Source: Synechococcus sp. BIOS-E4-1
GTDB taxonomy: Bacteria; Cyanobacteriota; Cyanobacteriia; PCC-6307; Cyanobiaceae
Length of the DNA: 64,000 nucleotides
Reading direction: 5' to 3'
NCBI RefSeq assembly: GCF_014279995.1
Contig: NZ_CP047935.1
Coordinates: 593,243 to 657,242, forward strand
Part shown: positions 16,626-30,162 of the stretch, piece by piece
Numbering within the stretch: position 1 is the first letter of the stretch
How the letters are laid out: every line of letters starts with the position of its first letter
The notes under the pieces: generated by a model
What the model was told of the DNA's origin: nothing
Seen by the model: the letters and a program-made list of their open reading frames with translations, nothing else
Database searches by the model: none
Program-made: the position numbers and the translations under genes

Positions 16626-17300
16626 TTACTGAGGTATGAAGGGCGCACTGGCTGGCTGGATGGAGATGGCGCCATCCAGAATGCAAGCCTGCTCGGCGAG
16701 CCCAGGCTGCGGTCGTTCCTCTGGACCTCGCGCCACAAGCTCCGCAATCCGCAGCTGCAGTGGCCTCAGCTGCAATGCCACGATCTTGGCGGTGTTGTTG
16801 CCCTTGCTTCCTGCGTGGGCCCTGCCTCGCAGGCGTCCCCAGACATAGACATCTCCCTCGGCCGATGCCGATCCGCCCGGATTCACATCACCCACGATCA
16901 GCAGGTGCCCCTGAGTTTCGATGTGATCACCGGATCGCAAGGTTCCCCGATGAACCGTGAGATCAACATTGGTTTTGGCCTCGTTCGGCTGATCGTCTCT
17001 GGCTTCAAGGGTGGGGATCACAGTGCTGGCCTCTCGAACAGGCAAACCAAGTGCAGCTGCGCTGATCAACGTGTTGCGGCAGCGCGTGATCAACAGCTGA
17101 ACGTTGTGGCCAGCCTGATGCAAAGCATGCAGCAACGCCTCCAAATCGCGACAGCTCAGGGTCCAGTCACCGGTGTCAAGGTCGATGTCACCCGAAGGAA
17201 GGGATGGCAGCTGCGCCGGAAGCCATTGCTGCCAGGACACGGATCGGAAAGCCGGGAGGCTGAGGCAGTAAGGGATCTGCGGTGTTGGTTCAACGGTCAT
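16626..17300 (-). CDS. minC: Septum site-determining protein MinC
   Basis: A 224-residue MinC. The C-terminal beta-helix domain is clear from HRGTLRSGDHIETQGHLLIV, DVNPGGSASAEGDVYVWGRL and GRAHAGSKGNNTAKIVALQL. The N-terminal FtsZ-inhibiting domain (1-100) is weakly conserved, as usual in cyanobacteria. MinC blocks FtsZ polymerisation near the poles once bound to MinD. It is first in the minCDE order, 68 bp before the preferred minD start and 26 bp after the HD gene. Confidence 0.93.
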   Translation of the reverse strand: MTVEPTPQIPYCLSLPAFRSVSWQQWLPAQLPSLPSGDIDLDTGDWTLSCRDLEALLHALHQAGHNVQLLITRCRNTLISAAALGLPVREASTVIPTLEARDDQPNEAKTNVDLTVHRGTLRSGDHIETQGHLLIVGDVNPGGSASAEGDVYVWGRLRGRAHAGSKGNNTAKIVALQLRPLQLRIAELVARGPEERPQPGLAEQACILDGAISIQPASAPFIPQ

Positions 17301-17326
17301 GGCCGGAGAGTAGGCAGATCACCCAC

Positions 17327-18574
17327 CTAGCGAATGCTGGCCATGGCCCCATTCAGTTCGGTTGAGATGTCTCCCGGGTGAATCAACCAGGCTGACGCTG
17401 CTGGAATCGCGAGACTGTTCACCAATGGCGAGCACTGTTCGAGCGCCTGCAGGCTCTGACCGTCCCAAAGGCGCAATCCACCTCGGTAGGGGTGATAGCC
17501 CCGGGTCTGGTGGTGTCGAAGTCCACAACACATTTCAGGATCGAGGCCTGCAGCCGCCGCATAGGTCTGCGCTTTAGCCAGCAGCTCCAATTGCGTTGAT
17601 GCATCCATCTGGCTGACATCGAGAGCTTTGAACAGTCGGCGGTTCAGAAATCGATCGCAGAGTTCGGCAAGCGGCTCCGGTGCTTCCTCTCTCCATCTCT
17701 GAAAGTGATAACCGGTGCGCAGGTCGTCGTTGGCGAGGTAACTCTGGAGGTCGAGCTCCTGGGTCTGCCACAGCCATGCCTGCATGGTTCGGTCTGCCCA
17801 GATGCGACTGGGGCCAAGCAGCCGTGCCTGACGGATCAATTGATCCAGCAACCAATTGCAAACCACATTGAGGCGATGGTTGTAGACGCTGCGGTACATC
17901 AGGCTCCTGACCACCAGGTAGTGCTCCACCGCCATCAGGCCCTTCGGATGAATGGCCAATTCACCATCTGGTGCAAGGGTGATCGCACCGAGGATGCGAT
18001 CAAGATCAAGCTGACCGTATCGGGCGCCTGTGCTGTAGCTGTCGCGTAGGAGGTAATCCAGGCGATCGCAGTCAAGTTGACTGCTCACCAGGGCCTTGAT
18101 GACACCACGCTCCGCACGTCCATGTTCGAGAAGATCAGCCACTGAGGCAGCGGTGCCTGCTGAAAACTGTTCGAGGGGGGCCTGGATGTCTGGGTGTTCC
18201 CGGATCACACGTGCTGACCACTGTTCGTGGTGCGTGCCAAACATCTCCTCGCCTGAATGGCTGAGCGGAGCATGGCCAAGGTCATGGAGCAAAGCGGCGG
18301 CGTAAAGCACGCCCTTTTGCTTGTTCAGAGAGGGATCGAGCTCAATCAGGCGGCCCATCGCTCGGCGCGCGATGGCAAAAACACCCAGCGAGTGGGTGAA
18401 ACGACTGGACTCGGCGCCGTGGAACGTGAGGAATGCTGGGCCGAGCTGCCGGATGCGCCTTAGTCGTTGAAAAGGCGCCGAATCCACGAGCGCAAGCACC
18501 ATGGCTTCGGCTGGTTGATCGGCGTCGAGGCTGATGCCGTGATGAAGAGGGTCGTGATAGGTGCGGGAGCCCAT
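17327..18574 (-). CDS. HD-domain phosphohydrolase
   Basis: This 415-residue protein belongs to the HD superfamily of the dNTPase/SAMHD1-like type. Metal-binding residues are visible in order: His in SSRFTHSLGVFAIA near residue 60, the HD pair in LLHDLGHAPLSHSGEEMF near 96, and Asp in SQLDCDRLDYLLRDS near 170. The rest is helical. Related proteins hydrolyse nucleoside triphosphates, but the substrate here cannot be told. The start abuts the ctpA stop, so the two are likely cotranscribed. Confidence 0.82.
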   Translation of the reverse strand: MGSRTYHDPLHHGISLDADQPAEAMVLALVDSAPFQRLRRIRQLGPAFLTFHGAESSRFTHSLGVFAIARRAMGRLIELDPSLNKQKGVLYAAALLHDLGHAPLSHSGEEMFGTHHEQWSARVIREHPDIQAPLEQFSAGTAASVADLLEHGRAERGVIKALVSSQLDCDRLDYLLRDSYSTGARYGQLDLDRILGAITLAPDGELAIHPKGLMAVEHYLVVRSLMYRSVYNHRLNVVCNWLLDQLIRQARLLGPSRIWADRTMQAWLWQTQELDLQSYLANDDLRTGYHFQRWREEAPEPLAELCDRFLNRRLFKALDVSQMDASTQLELLAKAQTYAAAAGLDPEMCCGLRHHQTRGYHPYRGGLRLWDGQSLQALEQCSPLVNSLAIPAASAWLIHPGDISTELNGAMASIR

Positions 18575-19912
18575 TCAGCTCATCGGCTCCGCTTCAATCT
18601 CGTCCGTGATCGGCATTGGATCTGCACTGGCCTGACTGGCTTCCTGATCAATCATCGACTGGAGCACCAGTTCGGCGTCCGTGAGCCAGCGATCACCTTC
18701 TCCGCCGGGATTCAGGGGTTCCGGTCCGTCCAGGATCCTGTCCGGTGTGATGCCTTCGCCCTGAATGTCCCGACCGCTGGGGGTGACATAGCCCGCCACA
18801 GTCACCGCAAGTCCACTGCCATCACTGAGGTTGGTCAGAGTTTGAATCAGGCCTTTACCGAAGGTGTTGCTACCGAGCAGCAGCGATCGTTCATCGTCCT
18901 GCAGGGCGCCCGCAAGAATTTCGCTGGCGCTGGCCGTACCTCCATTGACGAGTGTCACCATCGGTCCCGAATAAAGCACCTCAGGCCCTGCCTGGATTGG
19001 ATCGGCGATGCCGCTGCGATTTCGGGTCTCCACAATCGGTTGCTGATTGAGGAATGCATCAGCAACCGCGAGCCCGGCACTGACCAGTCCTCCTGAGTTA
19101 TTGCGGAGATCCAGCACCAGCCCCTCCACGCTCTTGTCCGATAACTCGTCGATGGCGGCGCGGACCTGTTCGGGGACGCCCTCACTGAACTGTGTGATGC
19201 GGATGTAACCGAGTGTGTGGGTGTCACTGCGCAGCCGCCGTGTCCGCACCGGTCGCAGATCGATGTTGCGCCGTTCCAGGGTGATCTCCTGCTGCTGCAC
19301 CTCCTGCGGCGGCAGCACCGTGAGCACCACCTGGCTTCCCACAGCTCCGCGGAGACGAGCTGCAGTTGTTTCAAGGCCGAGTGTTTCAACGGATTCGCCA
19401 TTCACTGCCAACACTTCAGTTCCACTGACGATGCCGGCGTCAGCTGCAGGAGATCCTTCCAGAGGAGCAATCACCACGGTTGCGGTGCTGTCTTGGCGAT
19501 GGCCCAGTTGCAGGCCAACACCGCTGAGGTTCCCCTCGTTACTGGCCTTCATCACCTCGTAGTCCGCAGGTCTCAGCAGGCGTGTGTAGGGATCATTCAG
19601 CGGCAGCAGCATCGTTTCGATGGCGCTGTAAGCCTCTTCGCTGCTTTCAATCGTGTTTTCAAGTGCCTTCTGGCGAAGGCGCTTCCAGCGGATCCGATCG
19701 AACTGTTCAGGGTCCAGATATCCCTGATTCACCAATCGCCAGCTTTCCACCACCAGTTGCTGCGCATCGTTAAGCGCCAGGGCGTGCGGGCTAGCAAGCA
19801 GGACGATGAGGATGGCACTCGCCAATCCAAAAGCCAGCCGTCGCAGACGATCTGACCATCCGTTAACAGTCGGCAACATTGGCTTCATCCCGGCCCGCAA
19901 CTGGAACGACAT
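18575..19912 (-). CDS. ctpA: Carboxyl-terminal processing protease
   Basis: A 445-residue S41 peptidase from the ATG at 19912. A signal-peptide-like N-terminus (LAFGLASAILIVLLASPHAL) directs it to the lumen or periplasm. A PDZ domain follows (LSGVGLQLGHRQDS to about residue 190). The catalytic serine lies in NGGTASASEILAGAL and the lysine in NTFGKGLIQTL. In cyanobacteria CtpA trims the C-terminus of the D1 protein before assembly of the manganese cluster; paralogues exist, so that role is inferred. It is divergent from petB with about 33 bp between starts; a GTG at 19939 would leave only 6 bp. Confidence 0.9.
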   Translation of the reverse strand: MSFQLRAGMKPMLPTVNGWSDRLRRLAFGLASAILIVLLASPHALALNDAQQLVVESWRLVNQGYLDPEQFDRIRWKRLRQKALENTIESSEEAYSAIETMLLPLNDPYTRLLRPADYEVMKASNEGNLSGVGLQLGHRQDSTATVVIAPLEGSPAADAGIVSGTEVLAVNGESVETLGLETTAARLRGAVGSQVVLTVLPPQEVQQQEITLERRNIDLRPVRTRRLRSDTHTLGYIRITQFSEGVPEQVRAAIDELSDKSVEGLVLDLRNNSGGLVSAGLAVADAFLNQQPIVETRNRSGIADPIQAGPEVLYSGPMVTLVNGGTASASEILAGALQDDERSLLLGSNTFGKGLIQTLTNLSDGSGLAVTVAGYVTPSGRDIQGEGITPDRILDGPEPLNPGGEGDRWLTDAELVLQSMIDQEASQASADPMPITDEIEAEPMS

Positions 19913-19945
19913 CGGTAGACTCTCGCAATCCAAGCCCACCTCTGC

Positions 19946-20602
19946 ATGGCGAACTCCTCACCTGTCTACGACTGGTTCCAGGAACGTCTTGAAATTCAGG
20001 ACATTGCTGATGACATCAGCAGCAAGTACGTGCCTCCACACGTCAACATTTTTTACTGCCTCGGTGGAATCACACTTGTGTGCTTCCTGATTCAGTTCGC
20101 GACAGGCTTCGCGATGACCTTCTACTACAAGCCGACGGTCGCTGAGGCCTACACCTCCGTTCAGTACCTGATGACGGATGTGAGTTTCGGCTGGTTGATC
20201 CGCTCGGTCCATCGCTGGAGTGCCTCGATGATGGTGCTGATGCTGATCCTCCATGTGTTCCGTGTCTATCTGACAGGCGGTTTCAAGCGTCCCCGTGAAC
20301 TCACCTGGGTCACCGGCGTGACCATGGCCGTGATCACTGTTTCCTTTGGCGTCACCGGCTATTCCCTCCCTTGGGATCAGGTTGGCTACTGGGCTGTGAA
20401 GATCGTCTCGGGTGTTCCTGCTGCCATCCCTGTGGTCGGAGACTTCATGGTTGAACTGCTTCGTGGCGGTGAAAGTGTTGGTCAGTCCACGCTGACGCGC
20501 TTTTACAGCCTTCATACCTTTGTGATGCCATGGCTTCTTGCGGTGTTCATGCTCATGCACTTCTTGATGATCCGAAAGCAAGGCATTTCCGGTCCCTTGT
20601 GA
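19946..20602 (+). CDS. petB: Cytochrome b6
   Basis: The complete 218-residue cytochrome b6 subunit of the b6f complex, starting [20 protein letters not shown]. Four transmembrane helices carry the haem-ligating histidine pairs in [20 protein letters not shown] and [20 protein letters not shown], and the conserved Cys of [15 protein letters not shown] binds the extra haem c. It moves electrons between plastoquinone and plastocyanin or cytochrome c6 in the thylakoid. petD follows after 75 bp. Confidence 0.98.
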   Translation: MANSSPVYDWFQERLEIQDIADDISSKYVPPHVNIFYCLGGITLVCFLIQFATGFAMTFYYKPTVAEAYTSVQYLMTDVSFGWLIRSVHRWSASMMVLMLILHVFRVYLTGGFKRPRELTWVTGVTMAVITVSFGVTGYSLPWDQVGYWAVKIVSGVPAAIPVVGDFMVELLRGGESVGQSTLTRFYSLHTFVMPWLLAVFMLMHFLMIRKQGISGPL

Positions 20603-20677
20603 TCCGTTTCAGTCTCTGAGCGCTCGGTCGTTCAGCACCCCTGGTCTGATTAAGGTTCAAACATCACATCCTGATCC

Positions 20678-21160
20678 ATGCACATCCTCAAGAAGCCGGA
20701 TCTGACTGATCCCAAAATGCGCGCCAAGCTCGCCAAGGGCATGGGCCACAACTATTACGGCGAACCAGCCTGGCCCAACGACCTTCTCTACATCTTCCCG
20801 GTCGTGATTCTGGGCACCATTGCCTGCATTGTCGGTCTCGCCGTCTTGGATCCAGCCATGCTTGGCGATAAGGCAGATCCCTTCGCAACACCTTTGGAAA
20901 TTCTTCCTGAGTGGTATCTCTATCCGGTCTTTCAGATCCTGAGGGTTGTTCCTAACAAACTTCTGGGGATCGCTCTTCAGACTCTTGTCCCACTGGGTCT
21001 GATGCTTGTTCCTTTCATCGAGAGTTTCAACAAGTTCCAAAACCCTTTCCGTCGTCCGGTTGCGATGGCTGTTTTCCTGTTCGGCACTGCCACCACCATC
21101 TACTTAGGTATCGGTGCAGCAATGCCTATCGACAAGTCACTGACCCTCGGCCTCTTCTGA
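20678..21160 (+). CDS. petD: Cytochrome b6f complex subunit IV
   Basis: The 160-residue subunit IV begins [20 protein letters not shown] and contains the PEWY motif in [17 protein letters not shown], part of the quinol-oxidising site. Three transmembrane helices are evident. It completes the b-type core of the b6f complex with PetB. The petB-petD pair ends at a strong terminator 25 bp downstream. Confidence 0.98.
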   Translation: MHILKKPDLTDPKMRAKLAKGMGHNYYGEPAWPNDLLYIFPVVILGTIACIVGLAVLDPAMLGDKADPFATPLEILPEWYLYPVFQILRVVPNKLLGIALQTLVPLGLMLVPFIESFNKFQNPFRRPVAMAVFLFGTATTIYLGIGAAMPIDKSLTLGLF

Positions 21161-21185
21161 ATCTCCTGACTGAAGGATGACCTCT

Positions 21186-21211
21186 GCCCAGCCTCATGGC
21201 TGGGCTTTTTT
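21186..21211 (+). terminator. Terminator after petD, shared with the GH100 gene
   Basis: GCCCAGCC pairs perfectly with GGCTGGGC around TCAT, followed by six T residues. On the opposite strand the GH100 stop codon at 21210-21212 runs directly into the same hairpin, though without a comparable T-run in that direction. Confidence 0.9.
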
Positions 21212-22718
21212 ATTGGTGATCCCAGTCGTGATCACTGCCCTCAGGATCATCATCCGCAGGGTCAGGAACAGCTCCTTCATCGAGGTCCAGAAGCAGCACG
21301 TCATCAGGATTGACGCGCAGGAAGTGGTGGAGCAGCAGGAAGCCAACAATGGTCCAGGTCTGGTAGGTCCTGGACTGTTGACCCACCCAGGTGCCTGTTG
21401 GTCCATCGAAGTATTCAGCCCACTGTTGCCGCGGTAATTGGTTGAGATGACTCCAGTAGCACTCCTCCAGCAGTGCTTTCATCTGCCCCATCAGCAGGAC
21501 ATCAGCATGGGGATGGCGACGCTCGTGCAGAAGGATGGAGCCACCGAAGAACCACAACAAGCTCGGCCAGTGGCCACCGTTGTGATAGCTCCAGGGCCAG
21601 TTCTTCGGATCCGAACCCGTCTTGTTCTGCCACTCAAGGCTTTCCATCGGAGGATGACAGATGCGCATCGGCATTTCAGCCATCAGGTTGTCGCGGTTGT
21701 GCAGCGTCAAGCGGAACAGTGCCCGTTGTTGTGGTGCAGTCAGCAGTCCGAACAGGCAGCCGAGTGAATTTCCGAGGCTGTAAAAGCGGAAGTCAGGACG
21801 TCCTGTGCGCATGTTGCCGATCAGGTAGCCCCCACGGTTTTCAAGCCAGTCCTGCAGCCAGTCAGGAATGACCTGGGGCTGAACATTGAATTCGTTCTGG
21901 TGCTGGTTGTCTCCGTACTGTTCTGTGGGTCTGCGACGCAGCACCTGCATGGTTTTGCTGGTGACCCAGTAGTGCTTGAGAAGAAACTGGCGAAGGTCAT
22001 GAACCCACTGCCGGGTCAGGACCAGCCGTTGGTCCAGCAGCCTGCTGTTGTGGTGCTTTCGTCCCAGCTCCATGAGCTGAGTGCAGCAACGCAGAGATCC
22101 GTACAGCAACACCTCCACTTCCAGTGGTGCTCCCCAGACGTCCATCGGACGGTCAATCATGAACGCGCAGTCCGGTACGAACAGCACCGGAGTTCCTTCA
22201 AAGGTGGGATGCAACACCAGGTCCAGCAGCAGCTGGACACCGCGCTGTACACCCTGACTCGAGGCGAATTCCTCGTCCCCACTGGATTTCACGTACATCC
22301 AGCACAGAACGGGCCACCAGAGACTTGCGTCGACTGATGTGATCCGCCCGATGGAGCGTTGGCCATAGTCCGCAATGAGATGGCCTTCCTCTTCCACGAA
22401 GCTGGTGGGAAAGACTCCTCGTGTTTGGTAGGTGGTGCTCTGCAGGTCAAGGCAGATGGTCAGGAACTGACGGACGATGTCGAATCGTTTCTGCGTCAGC
22501 AGGTAGACCATCACGGGAACGTTGTCCCTCAGAAAGATCTCGCCGTAGTTGAGCGCTTCGTCATGACGGGGGTGTTCCAGGGCGGCGACGCTGCCAGCCA
22601 GCTGTCCACGCAGGGGAATCAGCGTTCGCTCGAAGTGTTCGCGGGCCTTCTGGACCACCTGGTCTTCCTTCGAGCTCGGTCGGACACGCTGGTTCTGCTG
22701 GCTGAAGCGTCCTGCCAT
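21210..22718 (-). CDS. Alkaline/neutral invertase, glycoside hydrolase family 100
   Basis: From the ATG at 22718 this 502-residue protein is a GH100 neutral invertase, which splits sucrose into glucose and fructose in the cytoplasm. Family blocks include ALNYGEIFLRDNVPVMVYLL, FVPDCAFMIDRPMDVWGAPL with the catalytic Asp, and NWPWSYHNGGHWPSLLWFF. Upstream in-frame TTG codons would add up to 24 residues. Sucrose is a common marine Synechococcus solute, so a role in its breakdown is likely. The C-terminus is unusually acidic (DPADDDPEGSDHDW). It is convergent with petD. Confidence 0.88.
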   Translation of the reverse strand: MAGRFSQQNQRVRPSSKEDQVVQKAREHFERTLIPLRGQLAGSVAALEHPRHDEALNYGEIFLRDNVPVMVYLLTQKRFDIVRQFLTICLDLQSTTYQTRGVFPTSFVEEEGHLIADYGQRSIGRITSVDASLWWPVLCWMYVKSSGDEEFASSQGVQRGVQLLLDLVLHPTFEGTPVLFVPDCAFMIDRPMDVWGAPLEVEVLLYGSLRCCTQLMELGRKHHNSRLLDQRLVLTRQWVHDLRQFLLKHYWVTSKTMQVLRRRPTEQYGDNQHQNEFNVQPQVIPDWLQDWLENRGGYLIGNMRTGRPDFRFYSLGNSLGCLFGLLTAPQQRALFRLTLHNRDNLMAEMPMRICHPPMESLEWQNKTGSDPKNWPWSYHNGGHWPSLLWFFGGSILLHERRHPHADVLLMGQMKALLEECYWSHLNQLPRQQWAEYFDGPTGTWVGQQSRTYQTWTIVGFLLLHHFLRVNPDDVLLLDLDEGAVPDPADDDPEGSDHDWDHQ

Positions 22719-23382
22719 GTTCCGTTGCAAGTAGCCAAAACGTAGTGCTGGCTTTCGATTACGGCAGTGGAAGTAAGTCTTGAGATGCAACCAGTTGCGT
22801 ATGGGGTGGATTGTGAGTTATGTTTTTGGACTGCGCGTCAGGCGGAAGCCTGCAGCGCAGCCTTTGAGCATGAAGAGCGCGAGCTTGTAATGTTTGGGGG
22901 TGCTTACGAGGCCAGGAGGGAGAGATCCCACGGTGTTGTAAGTTTCACAAGCGGTCGCGAGACCGCACGGCCAACCGTTCCTGAGAGGGGACGCGACGGC
23001 AGAACCTGGACAATCGAAAAGTTTAGGAACTGACGCTTTCATCGCGTCGAGTTTCGGTTGCTGAGCCGCAAGGTTGAGTAATTGAGCTTGATGAAAATGC
23101 GATGTAAGTGTGAGGTCCCGTCAACAATTATTCGTTGCAAGGAAGCAACGTGCTTACAAGGTTGAAAGTTTTCACGAGCTTTTGAGTTTGTCGGTGTGCA
23201 CGTTGTGGAGCAACAACCGGATCTGAGATCCTGGAAAGTCACGAGGGAGAGATTCTAAGTGCACTCTTAAGAACCCTTCTGTCAGAGGAAGGAGGTTTTA
23301 ACTGCCATCAGTGCGCCAGTGCTGATGAGTGGGTAAAGCAAATCAAGTTGAAGAGGTGAAAGCCTTTAAGAGGACTTGATCT
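22719..23382 (+). promoter_or_regulatory. Leader and promoter region of the rRNA operon
   Basis: This 660-bp stretch holds no convincing gene. Small open frames (22767-23033, 22818-23042 and 23039-23242) are unsupported and arginine/serine-rich. As the only intergenic space before 16S rRNA it must contain the operon promoter and leader. A stretch at 23266-23276 (TAAGTGCACTC) can pair, with a 2-base bulge, with GAGTACTTA downstream of 16S around 24897, and may be part of the 16S processing stem. I could not place a promoter with confidence. Confidence 0.5.
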
Positions 23383-24867
<1,485 letters not shown>

Positions 24868-25050
24868 CAGGGAGACAAACAACGATTTTGATGTCTGAGT
24901 ACTTAATTCTTAGGCCGAAATCCTGTCACCTTAGGTCGATCGGTACCTCAATTTTGAAGTCAAGAATGTGTAGCAATGTGCATTGCTTGATGGAGATTTT
25001 CAGTTCCTAAACTTTGTCTAGGTCACATCCCACAAGGGTTGAGTCTTCCT

Positions 25051-25124
<74 letters not shown>

Positions 25125-25133
25125 TTCGGTGTT

Positions 25134-25206
25134 GGGGGTTTAGCTCAGTTGGTAGAGCGCCTGCTTTGCAAGCAGGATGTCAGGAGTTCGAGTCTCCTAA
25201 CCTCCA
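25134..25206 (+). tRNA. tRNA-Ala (UGC)
   Basis: A 73-nt cloverleaf 9 bp after tRNA-Ile with acceptor stem GGGGGTT/AACCTCC, anticodon loop TTTGCAA (TGC) and T arm CAGGAGTTCGAGTCTCCT. It is the second tRNA of the 16S-23S spacer. Confidence 0.97.
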
Positions 25207-25387
25207 CTGATCGAACTCAATCTCCATCTTCTGGATGATGGAAGATGAACTCGAATGTGATGTGATTTAGATGTGTCCGCTGGCATGACCCCAGCTTCCT
25301 GTCATTCCGAAATGAAGTGAATCATCACGATTGTTTTGGTTGATAAGATGCTGGGCTCGAACTGATTGATCAGTTTGATGTCTAGCA

Positions 25388-25409
25388 GAACCTTGACAAC
25401 TGCATAGGA
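25388..25409 (+). other. 5' arm of the 23S rRNA processing stem
   Basis: GAACCTTGACAACTGCATAG is the conserved spacer element often described as box A in cyanobacterial spacers. It is complementary to 28540-28561 downstream of 23S: 21 of 22 positions pair, counting one G-U and leaving one C-C mismatch. The duplex would enclose the 23S precursor and present an RNase III substrate. Confidence 0.7.
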
Positions 25410-25600
25410 AAAAGTCTGTAAGAATAAAGCATCTCTCATGGATGCATCATTCTTTTATAGGATGATGTCAATTCTTGAGCAAGAGCCGAGACTCCATAAC
25501 GTTCTTTTGATTGTGTCGAGCAATCGAGAGTTTGATGATTAATTCAAATTTGAATTAGTCAGAATCTGTTTCAACGACAGCAAGCGTTTTGGAGATGAAT

Positions 25601-28466
<2,866 letters not shown>

Positions 28467-28539
28467 GATTTGGTTCTTGCCTGAGGCGAAGTTTTATTCG
28501 ATTCAGACGAATGATTGATGATGAAAGTTGTTGATCATG

Positions 28540-28561
28540 TCCTATGCAGTTCTCAGGGTTC
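28540..28561 (+). other. 3' arm of the 23S rRNA processing stem
   Basis: These 22 bases, containing CCTATGCAGTTCTCAGGGTT, pair with 25388-25409 with a single mismatch. They lie between the 23S and 5S genes, the expected place for the downstream arm. Confidence 0.7.
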
Positions 28562-28581
28562 ACCCTTGGGAATGTTTTCTA

Positions 28582-28700
28582 TCCTGGTGTCCATAGCGCT
28601 GTGGAACCACTCCGATCCATCTCGAACTCGGTTGTGAAACGCAGCAGCGGCGACGATATTTGGGGGGTAGCCCCCTGAGAAAATAGCTCGATGCCAGGTA
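28582..28700 (+). rRNA. rrf: 5S ribosomal RNA
   Basis: About 119 nt, with paired ends (TCCTGG at the start, CCAGGTA at the end) and the conserved internal CCACTCCGATCCATCTCGAA and GAAACGCAGCAGCGGCGACG segments. It follows 23S by about 115 bp and precedes the operon terminator. Confidence 0.95.
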
Positions 28701-28730
28701 AAACATTCCAATCACATTGTGATACGAAGA

Positions 28731-28759
28731 AAGCCACCCCGGAGAGGGTGGCTTTTTTT
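28731..28759 (+). terminator. Terminator of the rRNA operon
   Basis: AAGCCACCC pairs with GGGTGGCTT over a short loop (CGGAGA), followed by a run of T residues. It lies about 30 bp after 5S. The adjacent mtnC gene is convergent. Confidence 0.9.
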
Positions 28760-28795
28760 GTGCCTTGACGCGCGTTTGCTGCTGTCAGGTTTAAT

Positions 28796-29554
28796 TCAGC
28801 ATTGATGGTCATTCGCTGCACTGATCTTCTCGAGATCGATATCGCAAAGTTGATGTACGACTGCGTGATCGCCAGGGTCTTGATGCGGATTGCCCGCGCG
28901 CAAGCAGAAAACAGTGTTCATTCCTGACCGCTGAGCTGCATCACATTCGCCTGGATGATCGCTGATAAACAGCACCTGGTTGGATTGAATGCCCAGTTTC
29001 TGGGCAATCACTGTATAGCTCTGCTCGGTCAGCTTGGGGCCTGTGCGAGTGTCGAACCAATGGCAAAAACGATCTGTTATGTCTCCTTCGTTGGTATGGG
29101 CGTAAAGGAGTTTCTGAGCCTGAATGCTGCCAGATGAGTACACGGAAAGACTGATTCCATTGCGTTCCCAGGCATCGAGTTGTGGTCGTACATCGCTGAA
29201 TAAGGGTGATTTCAGTTCGCCTGATAAGTAGCCTTTTTCCCAGATGATTCCTTGCAACTCCTTGAGGGCCGTGGACTTCCTGTCTGATCGAATCAGGTGT
29301 TGTAGATACTCCTCCACCTCTGCTGTTGATGGTGGTTTTTTCCTGGTTTGGCGCAGCATTGTTTGGCTGGTTGGATCTGAATCAGCCCGCCATTCGTCGA
29401 TGGCTTCATGCACTAATGCGTCAATCTCGATATTGCTAGATCTGTGCATTAAGGCCGCTTTCATGTTCTTTTGGGCGAATGGAAACAGCGTCTGACTGAC
29501 AAAATTGACAGGACAGGTTGTTCCTTCGATATCCAGAACGATGGCCCGAATCAC
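28796..29554 (-). CDS. mtnC: Enolase-phosphatase E1 of methionine salvage
   Basis: The 252-residue protein is an MtnC-type HAD hydrolase. Motif I is VLDIEGTTCPVNFV near the N-terminus, motif II is SVYSSGSIQAQKLL, a conserved lysine lies in GPKLTEQSY, and the metal site is VLFISDHPGECDAAQ. It enolises and dephosphorylates 2,3-diketo-5-methylthiopentyl-1-phosphate to give the acireductone. The GTG at 29554 is chosen because it overlaps the mtnB stop in a GTGA arrangement; the frame runs further upstream but inside mtnB. The acireductone would be used by MtnD (43432-43977). Confidence 0.9.
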   Translation of the reverse strand: MIRAIVLDIEGTTCPVNFVSQTLFPFAQKNMKAALMHRSSNIEIDALVHEAIDEWRADSDPTSQTMLRQTRKKPPSTAEVEEYLQHLIRSDRKSTALKELQGIIWEKGYLSGELKSPLFSDVRPQLDAWERNGISLSVYSSGSIQAQKLLYAHTNEGDITDRFCHWFDTRTGPKLTEQSYTVIAQKLGIQSNQVLFISDHPGECDAAQRSGMNTVFCLRAGNPHQDPGDHAVVHQLCDIDLEKISAANDHQC

Positions 29555-30162
29555 TTGTGACTCCTGAGTAGTGATTGTCTCCAGGTGAGTTCCAAGAGGA
29601 ATTCCAGGATCTCGGTGTGGCGACGAGCTTCTTTCAGGTCGTCGCCCCATGCGTAGAGCCCATGGCCTGAGACCAGCAGTCCATGAGGGGCTTCACTCAA
29701 CCGCAGGGCTGCTGAGTCGCTCAGGGTCTGTAGATCCTGGCTGTTGGCAATGATGGGCACGTTGACGCTGGTGTCATGGGTGGTCACTCCTTTGATGCCT
29801 TTCAACATCTCCCAGCCCTCCAGAATCACGCCGCCTTGTTCCAGCTCCGTTTTCGACAGCAGAGTCCCCGACAGGGAATGGGTATGCAGCACGGCCCCTG
29901 CTCCGCAACAGTGAATGATGCGCAGATGCAGCAGGGTTTCTGCACTTGCTTTGCCCGCTCCGCGGGTAACGTCTCCGCTGCTGTTCACTTCGATCAGTTC
30001 TTCTGGTTGAACTGATCCCTTGTCGACTCCGCTGGGCGCCATCAACAGTTTGAGAGGCTGATGCGAAACCACAACGCTGAAGTTGCCCCCGGTGCCGTCG
30101 CACCAGCCGCGGCGATGCAGCCCCTCCATCGTGGCTGCGAGTTCTTCAGCAGCCTGAATCAA
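29551..30162 (-). CDS. mtnB: Methylthioribulose-1-phosphate dehydratase
   Basis: This 203-residue class II aldolase-fold enzyme shows the family blocks GWCDGTGGNFSV near residue 19, GAGAVLHTHSLSGTLLSK with the zinc-binding His pair, and LLVSGHGLYAWGDDLKEA. It dehydrates 5-methylthioribulose-1-phosphate, the step before MtnC. The frame begins with TTG at 30162, overlapping mutM by 17 bp; the first ATG (residue 12) would shorten the N-terminus. It is translationally coupled to mtnC by a 4-nt overlap. Confidence 0.9.
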   Translation of the reverse strand: MIQAAEELAATMEGLHRRGWCDGTGGNFSVVVSHQPLKLLMAPSGVDKGSVQPEELIEVNSSGDVTRGAGKASAETLLHLRIIHCCGAGAVLHTHSLSGTLLSKTELEQGGVILEGWEMLKGIKGVTTHDTSVNVPIIANSQDLQTLSDSAALRLSEAPHGLLVSGHGLYAWGDDLKEARRHTEILEFLLELTWRQSLLRSHK

